Origin: Candidatus Yaniella excrementavium
Lineage (GTDB): Bacteria; Actinomycetota; Actinomycetes; Actinomycetales; Micrococcaceae
Reading direction: 5' to 3'
Assembly (NCBI GenBank): GCA_019115865.1
Contig: DXCT01000104.1
Location: 1-64,000 of the forward strand
Length of the DNA: 64,000 bases
Shown: in pieces, positions 59,195-64,000 of the stretch
Layout of the letters: the number at the start of each line of letters is the position of its first letter
Position numbering within the stretch: the first letter of the stretch is position 1
Notes under the pieces: model-generated
What the model saw: only the letters and a program-made list of their open reading frames with translations
Told to the model about the DNA's origin: nothing
Database searches by the model: none
Position numbers and translations under genes: made by a program

Positions 59195-61360
59195 CTAGTG
59201 AAATCTTGGTTGTTGAGCGTTGAGGGCGGTGAGTAGAAAAGCATAATCCCAGGCGCGGTCCTCCCAGGCACGGTAACGGCCCGAGGCGCCGCCGTGGCCA
59301 CCTTCCATCTCGGTTTTTAATACGATGGGTGAACCGCCTTGTTCCAGTGGGGTCTGTTGATCCGAGGTCACCGTTTCGCGCAACTGCTGCACCCACTTGG
59401 CTGGCTCGACGTACAGCACCCGCGTGTCATGCAACGATGTGACAGCTGCAATAGCCGGATAGTTCGCCTGGGCCACGTTATGGTACGGCGTGTAATCGAG
59501 CATGTAGTTAAACACTGTCTCGTCCTCGATCGGGTTACCCCACTCTTCCCATTCCAATGCGGTGAGCGGAAGGTCTGGGTCAAGAATCGAAGTCAACGCA
59601 TCCACGAATGGCACCTGAGCAACACAGACTCGATAGAGTTCGGGCGCCAGATTGAGCACGCCGCCCATCAGCAGACCGCCTGCGGACCCGCCCATGGCTG
59701 CGATTCTATCGGGATGTACCCATCCGGAAGCCGCAACGAATCTGGTGGCATCCACAAAATCGGTGAAGGAATTCTTTTTGGCAAGTTTCTTGCCGTCTTC
59801 ATACCAACCACGCCCCAATTCGCCGCCTCCTCGCACATGGGCGACTACAAAGACGACGCCGCGATCTAGTAATGACAGCCGTGCGACCCCAAATCCTGGG
59901 TCCATTGATGCTTCGTAAGAACCGTAACCATACATCAGCGCAGGATTGTCACCATCCCACTCGATGTCTTTGTGGCGTATGACCGTCAAGGGGATGGCGA
60001 CACGGCGATCCGTAGATTCGGCCGGAGCCCACCAGCGTTCCACCAAATAGTTTTCCGGATTGTAGCCGGGAACCTCGGTTTGTCTGCGCAGTGTAGAAGA
60101 GTTGCTGACTGGATTGTAGTCCAGGATTTGGGCAGGGGTAATCCAGGAAGTGTATGCCAATCGAATATACGGCGAATCATAATGCTGGCCCAGCGGAAAC
60201 GCTGAGTACAGTTCCTCGGAAAACGCTGGCTCAACAGTTTTAGCCTGATCCGGTGTGCCGATGCCTTCTAACGGCAGTACCCACATGCGCGGGGTGGTCT
60301 CGGCACGCACCGCGGCAAACAGGTAGTCGCGCGTGACCCCGACGCCGTCGAGCTTGATTGTAGGGGAGTGGGCGAAGACGGTTTGCCAGGCTGAGCGGTC
60401 ATGTATCGCTGTGGCATCCACGACGGCGACTTCGTTATTTGGTAGTGGTGTACCATCGGCTGCACGGTTGTGGGTGATCAGGTATTGGTCACCGATCGGC
60501 AGGACATCGTGGAGCGACTCCACATCGCGGCTAATCAGCAGTTCCAAGGATGCTGCAGGATCTGTTAGATCCATGACGTGGGTTTCGGTAATCTCGGAGT
60601 TGCCAAGTTCCAAAATCAGTTTGGTCTTATCGGGGCTCACACCGAATCCGCTCCACATCTGCGGGTCGGATTCTTCATTGAGAACCACGTCGTTAGCTAC
60701 CGGCGTGTTAATGCGGTGGGATTTTAGGCGGTAGGGACGCCATGCAGCGTCGGGTTCCATATAGAAGAGACGTTCCCCCGCGGGGTCGAACGCTAAACCG
60801 TAAGACAGCCCTGAAATTTCATCGGGTAATTGCTCACCGGTCGTCAGGTCCCGCAACCGTAGCGTAAAGCGTTCATCGCCGGTTTCATCGACGAGGTAAG
60901 CCAGCAGGTTGCCGTCGGGGGAGACCGTCATGGAACCCAGCGAAAAGAAAGCGACTTTTTCGGCCTCAACATTGCCGTCTAGCAGCACCTGTTCGCCGTC
61001 TAAAACCACACCCGGTTGAATCTGGGGTGGCTCCCACGAATCGTTTTCTACCGGTACACGACAGTGCACGGCATATTGGGCGCCTTCGGCGATGCGGGTG
61101 AAGTACCACCAGTTTTCGACACGCGATGGCACCGACATGTCGGTCTCTACGGTGTGGGACTTGATCTCGGAAAAGATCGAGTCGCGCAGCGGTTGCTGAT
61201 CGGCAGTGACCGCATCGGTGTGGGTATTCTCTGCTTGCAGATGCGCAATTGTTTCGGGATCGTCAGGATCTTTGAGCCAATCCCAGTTGTCTACCAGTTC
61301 AACGCCGTGATAGGTGGCGGATACTGGTTTCGGACGGGCTTTCGGAGGGGTAAAAGTCAT
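59195..61360 (-). CDS. ptrB: S9 family serine peptidase, oligopeptidase B-like
   Basis: 721 residues from the ATG at 61360 (GGAG upstream). A seven-bladed beta-propeller (about 60-430) is followed by an alpha/beta-hydrolase domain (about 440-720) with the nucleophile in GGSAGGLLMG, an acid residue in the following third, and H in EMEGGHGGASGR. The YGYGSYEASMDPGF motif is typical of oligopeptidase B, which cuts short peptides after basic residues. It precedes ddh, ending eight bases before ddh's ATG on the same strand, so both may share a transcript. Confidence 0.92.
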   Translation of the reverse strand: MTFTPPKARPKPVSATYHGVELVDNWDWLKDPDDPETIAHLQAENTHTDAVTADQQPLRDSIFSEIKSHTVETDMSVPSRVENWWYFTRIAEGAQYAVHCRVPVENDSWEPPQIQPGVVLDGEQVLLDGNVEAEKVAFFSLGSMTVSPDGNLLAYLVDETGDERFTLRLRDLTTGEQLPDEISGLSYGLAFDPAGERLFYMEPDAAWRPYRLKSHRINTPVANDVVLNEESDPQMWSGFGVSPDKTKLILELGNSEITETHVMDLTDPAASLELLISRDVESLHDVLPIGDQYLITHNRAADGTPLPNNEVAVVDATAIHDRSAWQTVFAHSPTIKLDGVGVTRDYLFAAVRAETTPRMWVLPLEGIGTPDQAKTVEPAFSEELYSAFPLGQHYDSPYIRLAYTSWITPAQILDYNPVSNSSTLRRQTEVPGYNPENYLVERWWAPAESTDRRVAIPLTVIRHKDIEWDGDNPALMYGYGSYEASMDPGFGVARLSLLDRGVVFVVAHVRGGGELGRGWYEDGKKLAKKNSFTDFVDATRFVAASGWVHPDRIAAMGGSAGGLLMGGVLNLAPELYRVCVAQVPFVDALTSILDPDLPLTALEWEEWGNPIEDETVFNYMLDYTPYHNVAQANYPAIAAVTSLHDTRVLYVEPAKWVQQLRETVTSDQQTPLEQGGSPIVLKTEMEGGHGGASGRYRAWEDRAWDYAFLLTALNAQQPRFH

Positions 61361-61378
61361 AGTCTCCACTATAGGTAC

Positions 61379-62848
61379 TTAGATGCCCACGAGGTTTTCG
61401 AATACGCCCATTCCGAAAAATAACACAAAGGCGGCAGCCACAACCCACAACAGCGGATGCACTTCGCGAACGCGACCCTGGCCGGTGCGGATGATGGCAT
61501 AGGCCAGGATCCCGGCGCCAATACCATTGACAATCGAATAGGTGAAGGGCATCAATGCGAACGTGAGGAACGCCGGCAGGGAAGCCCCCATATCCGACCA
61601 GTCGATTTGGGAGACCTGTGAGACCATCATGAAACCAACGACGACCAGCGCCGGAGCAACGGCTTCGAAGGGCACCAGATAGATCAGCGGGGTCAAGAAC
61701 ATAGCGGCCAAAAACAGGAGGCCTGTGACTACAGATGCGAATCCGGTTCGAGCGCCTTCGCCGATGCCGGTGCCGGATTCCACAAAAATCTGTGTTGATG
61801 ACGCGGAGCCAGCACCACCGGCCGTAACGCCCAGTGCATCCACCAGTAGGACGCGATCCAAACGAGGAATGGTTCCGTCCTTATCCACGTTGCCCGCCTC
61901 GCGTGCCAAACCAACCGAAGTGCCCATCGCATCGAAGAAGACCGACAGCAAAATGGCGAAAACCAACAGTGCGGCGGCAATGGACCCGATCGACGAGAAC
62001 GCGCCAAAGGAGAAGTTGCCCAGCAAGCTTAGATCCGGGACCGTCCAGTCCGGCATCGATGGTGCAACGAGGCTCCAACCTTCTGGATTCACGTTGCCCT
62101 GGTCATCCACCGAGGGCCCGATGTTGAACACGGCTTCAAGAATATTCGCCAGGATGGTGGCCCCGACGATGCCGATCAGAATGGCCCCGGGCACCCTGCG
62201 CACCACCAAGATGGCTGTTAAGAAGAACCCGATGATGAACACCAGGATGGGCCAGCCGGACAGCTCGCCGTCAATACCTAGTCCCATGGGAACCGTGGTG
62301 CCAGCGGCATCAGGCAGCCGCCGGACGAAACCTGCATTGACCAAACCGATAAGAGCAATGAAGAACCCGATGCCGACGACGATGCCGGTTTTGATGCTTT
62401 CGGGTACCGCCCGGAAGACTGCTTCGCGAAAACCCGTGAGGACAAGTAGAACCATCACCACGCCGGCGATGACCACCAATCCCATCGCTTCAGGCCAGGT
62501 GAGATCCGGGGTCGTTGCGATTGTGATGGCCAGCAGCGCATTGACGCCGAGACCGGCGGCTAAGCCGAAGGGATGATTGGCCCACAAACCCATGAGTATG
62601 GTGATAACCGCGGCGATCAGCGCGGTCGAGGCTGCGACCGCTGAGATACCAAGGGTGTCACCGGCGGTGTCTTGGCCCGAGAGGACGAGCGGGTTGAGCA
62701 CGATGATGTAGCTCATCGCTAAGAAGGTGGCGAGACCACCACGCAGTTCGGCACCCAGGCTTGAACCGCGTTGGGAAATTTTGAAGAACTTGTCGAATGT
62801 ATTCTTGGGCTCGACGTCCCGGTGATTTAGTGTGCGCAGCGAAGACAT
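61379..62848 (-). CDS. NCS2 family purine permease (AzgA-type)
   Basis: 489 residues, about 14 transmembrane segments. The AzgA/PbuG branch signatures are present: AELRGGLATFLAMSYIIVLNPLVLS near the start, FGLAAGLGVNALLAI in helix 3, and SSTQIFVESGTGIGEGARTG with the substrate-binding E. It should import adenine, guanine or hypoxanthine with protons. It precedes the peptidase gene by 18 bases and is downstream of the PAP2 gene by 33. Confidence 0.9.
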   Translation of the reverse strand: MSSLRTLNHRDVEPKNTFDKFFKISQRGSSLGAELRGGLATFLAMSYIIVLNPLVLSGQDTAGDTLGISAVAASTALIAAVITILMGLWANHPFGLAAGLGVNALLAITIATTPDLTWPEAMGLVVIAGVVMVLLVLTGFREAVFRAVPESIKTGIVVGIGFFIALIGLVNAGFVRRLPDAAGTTVPMGLGIDGELSGWPILVFIIGFFLTAILVVRRVPGAILIGIVGATILANILEAVFNIGPSVDDQGNVNPEGWSLVAPSMPDWTVPDLSLLGNFSFGAFSSIGSIAAALLVFAILLSVFFDAMGTSVGLAREAGNVDKDGTIPRLDRVLLVDALGVTAGGAGSASSTQIFVESGTGIGEGARTGFASVVTGLLFLAAMFLTPLIYLVPFEAVAPALVVVGFMMVSQVSQIDWSDMGASLPAFLTFALMPFTYSIVNGIGAGILAYAIIRTGQGRVREVHPLLWVVAAAFVLFFGMGVFENLVGI

Positions 62849-62881
62849 GGGAATATCCTAGAACGAATATCCGGTCAGCGG

Positions 62882-63856
62882 TTAACGGAAGTCGGAGACC
62901 ATTTCGTCGGGGGCCTCACGGCCGGCTTCCCACCGAAAGAAACTTGCCAGCACACCAAAGACCAGGCTTGCCGAACCGCCAATGAGCAGAGCACCGAACA
63001 GGAACCAGCGGGCAGAGGGCACAAAACCGTCCAGATTGTTCGGTAAACTTTCGCTGCCTCCGGAGAAGAAGACTACGGCGATGGCGCCGCCGAGTCCTAT
63101 AAAGGCCATGAGCCACAACACAATCTCTGGCATGGAAGCGTATTGCGCTCTGGAGCGAGGCGAAATCACATTCCACTGGCGTGATACACGGTAAATGATG
63201 AACCCACCGATCAAAGCCCATAACCCTACTACCAGGTAAGCGGCAATGATATCGGCGGGGCGATGCCAACCATCCAAAAAGGTGGCCACCCCGATGACCG
63301 TTGCAAAGATCGCACCGAAGAACGCGACGGTTGAACGCCAGCGCGGGGCGACCAATAAGAACACGGCTACAAATGCGGCGGTCGCAAATGTGGCGTGGCC
63401 AGAAGGCAGTGAGTTGCCGGTGTAGTACGGCACACCGTTGGGGAAATCAGGACGCTCCAAGATGACCTTGAGTACCTGGGTTGTCAGGTTGGCTGCTCCA
63501 AAAGTCAGCGCAACGATCAGGGAGGCCGCCCAGCGTCGTCGCCACAGTGTCAGCACCAAGAAACCGATTGCCGCCAGGGTAGCCACCACAATGGGTAAAT
63601 CTGCTAGCAGGCTCACCGATGCTTCGTGTAATGACTGTAGGCGTGCCGTGGCCGACGCCAGTGCGGCGTGGTCGAGCACTTGGCCTCGCGAAGACAACAC
63701 AAAATGGTGAAATGTTACCCACAGGCAAGCCGTGAGAGCTAGCAGGAGTACTACCCACGCCCAGATACGGGAACCGGGCGCACGAAGTAGCCGACGGGCA
63801 TGCCGGGGTTCCGGAAGGTTATCCTCCGGAAGATACGCAGAATCGGGTTGCATCAT
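62882..63856 (-). CDS. PAP2 family phosphatase
   Basis: 324 residues with six to eight transmembrane segments. The phosphatase motifs are visible: KVILERPDF (motif 1), SLPSGHATFATAAF (motif 2, acid histidine) and FLDGWHRPADIIAAYLV (motif 3, nucleophile histidine). It probably dephosphorylates a lipid phosphate such as undecaprenyl pyrophosphate. The two start methionines (63856, 63853) lack a Shine-Dalgarno; TAGTCT on the minus strand (63865-63870) ends eight bases before the ATG. It is divergent from menC, with 19 bases between. Confidence 0.87.
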   Translation of the reverse strand: MMQPDSAYLPEDNLPEPRHARRLLRAPGSRIWAWVVLLLALTACLWVTFHHFVLSSRGQVLDHAALASATARLQSLHEASVSLLADLPIVVATLAAIGFLVLTLWRRRWAASLIVALTFGAANLTTQVLKVILERPDFPNGVPYYTGNSLPSGHATFATAAFVAVFLLVAPRWRSTVAFFGAIFATVIGVATFLDGWHRPADIIAAYLVVGLWALIGGFIIYRVSRQWNVISPRSRAQYASMPEIVLWLMAFIGLGGAIAVVFFSGGSESLPNNLDGFVPSARWFLFGALLIGGSASLVFGVLASFFRWEAGREAPDEMVSDFR

Positions 63857-63863
63857 TGAGGCC

Positions 63864-63870
63864 TAGACTA
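63864..63870. promoter_or_regulatory. shared divergent -10 box for the PAP2 and menC genes
   Basis: TAGACTA reads as TAGACT towards menC (6 bases before its ATG) and as TAGTCT towards the PAP2 gene (8 bases before its ATG). Both genes lack ribosome binding sites, fitting two leaderless transcripts from one palindromic -10. Confidence 0.45.
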
Positions 63871-63875
63871 ATTAC

Positions 63876-64000
63876 ATGGTCGACAACTCACACATCTTAC
63901 CGCTAAATGCTGACGTTGGACTGGAAGAACTAACAGCGAACGCTGTAGCAATTGGCCTCCCCATGAACACCAAGTTTCGCAACACGACCCTACGGGAAGT
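63876..64000 (+). CDS. menC: o-succinylbenzoate synthase, N-terminal fragment (3' cut by window)
   Basis: The first 41 codons are visible, ending within the frame at the window edge. The segment AIGLPMNTKFRNTTLREV matches the start of actinobacterial MenC (pattern LP[ML]xx[KR]FRxxTxRE), an enolase-superfamily enzyme of menaquinone synthesis that makes o-succinylbenzoate from SHCHC. The catalytic lysines are beyond the window. Assignment rests on this short motif. Confidence 0.6.
   Translation, partial: MVDNSHILPLNADVGLEELTANAVAIGLPMNTKFRNTTLRE

Noticed and set aside
61725..62576. Long open frame opposite the purine permease (283 codons)
   Set aside because: It is Pro/Thr/Met-rich, as expected for the reverse complement of a membrane protein; no start signal or family.

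Overview
The window looks like a chromosomal segment of a moderate-GC actinobacterium, most likely in the Micrococcales (Micrococcaceae-like). The evidence is gene content and order: pcrA-sucC-sucD, a DUF6350 membrane protein followed by purN-purH, DUF3263, DUF3027, a cold-shock protein with a C-terminal extension, a DtxR-type iron repressor, monomeric isocitrate dehydrogenase, meso-diaminopimelate dehydrogenase and a CIRCE-controlled groEL without groES. The genus is inference only.

Layout. 0-4 kb: the 3' end of an IS3-type element, an ElaA-like acetyltransferase, a two-gene FAH-family/F420-reductase-like operon, a membrane-anchored DsbA-like protein and tRNA-Thr. 4.2-10.6 kb: a catabolic module with a complete four-gene set for a heme-dependent oxidative N-demethylase (HODM: folate-binding GcvT-like, zinc-ribbon DmmA-like, FMN/2Fe-2S reductase and DUF3445 heme subunits), a divergent IclR regulator and a second folate enzyme of the DmdA/GcvT type. 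Together they should strip methyl groups from a methylated amine or related compound and pass the C1 unit to tetrahydrofolate. 10.8-14 kb: a Schlafen/AlbA_2 protein and a membrane-anchored protein with three Ltp repeats, the family known for phage superinfection exclusion. 14-26 kb: tRNA-Val, a ThrE-type exporter, ung, groEL, an SDR enzyme, a DUF4031-HD fusion, an orphan WXG100 protein, a two-component system and csp. 26-35 kb: serC, a DtxR/IdeR regulator, an NlpC/P60 cell-wall hydrolase behind a long structured leader, an ABC exporter, dps and tRNA-Arg. 34.6-64 kb: mostly core metabolism (pcrA, sucCD, gdhA, purNH, mgtE, icd, ddh, oligopeptidase B, a purine permease, a PAP2 phosphatase and the start of menC), plus transporters for organic acids and Fe/Mn.

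Regulation readable from sequence: a CIRCE element at groEL, a DtxR-box-like palindrome upstream of dps, a CRP-like site at the DmdA-like gene, several genes whose -10 box lies 6-8 bases before the start codon (probable leaderless mRNAs), and four convergent gene pairs whose stop codons interlock by exactly four bases. Iron handling recurs (DtxR, Dps, ferritin-like/VIT1 fusion). I saw no CRISPR array, rRNA operon or prophage.
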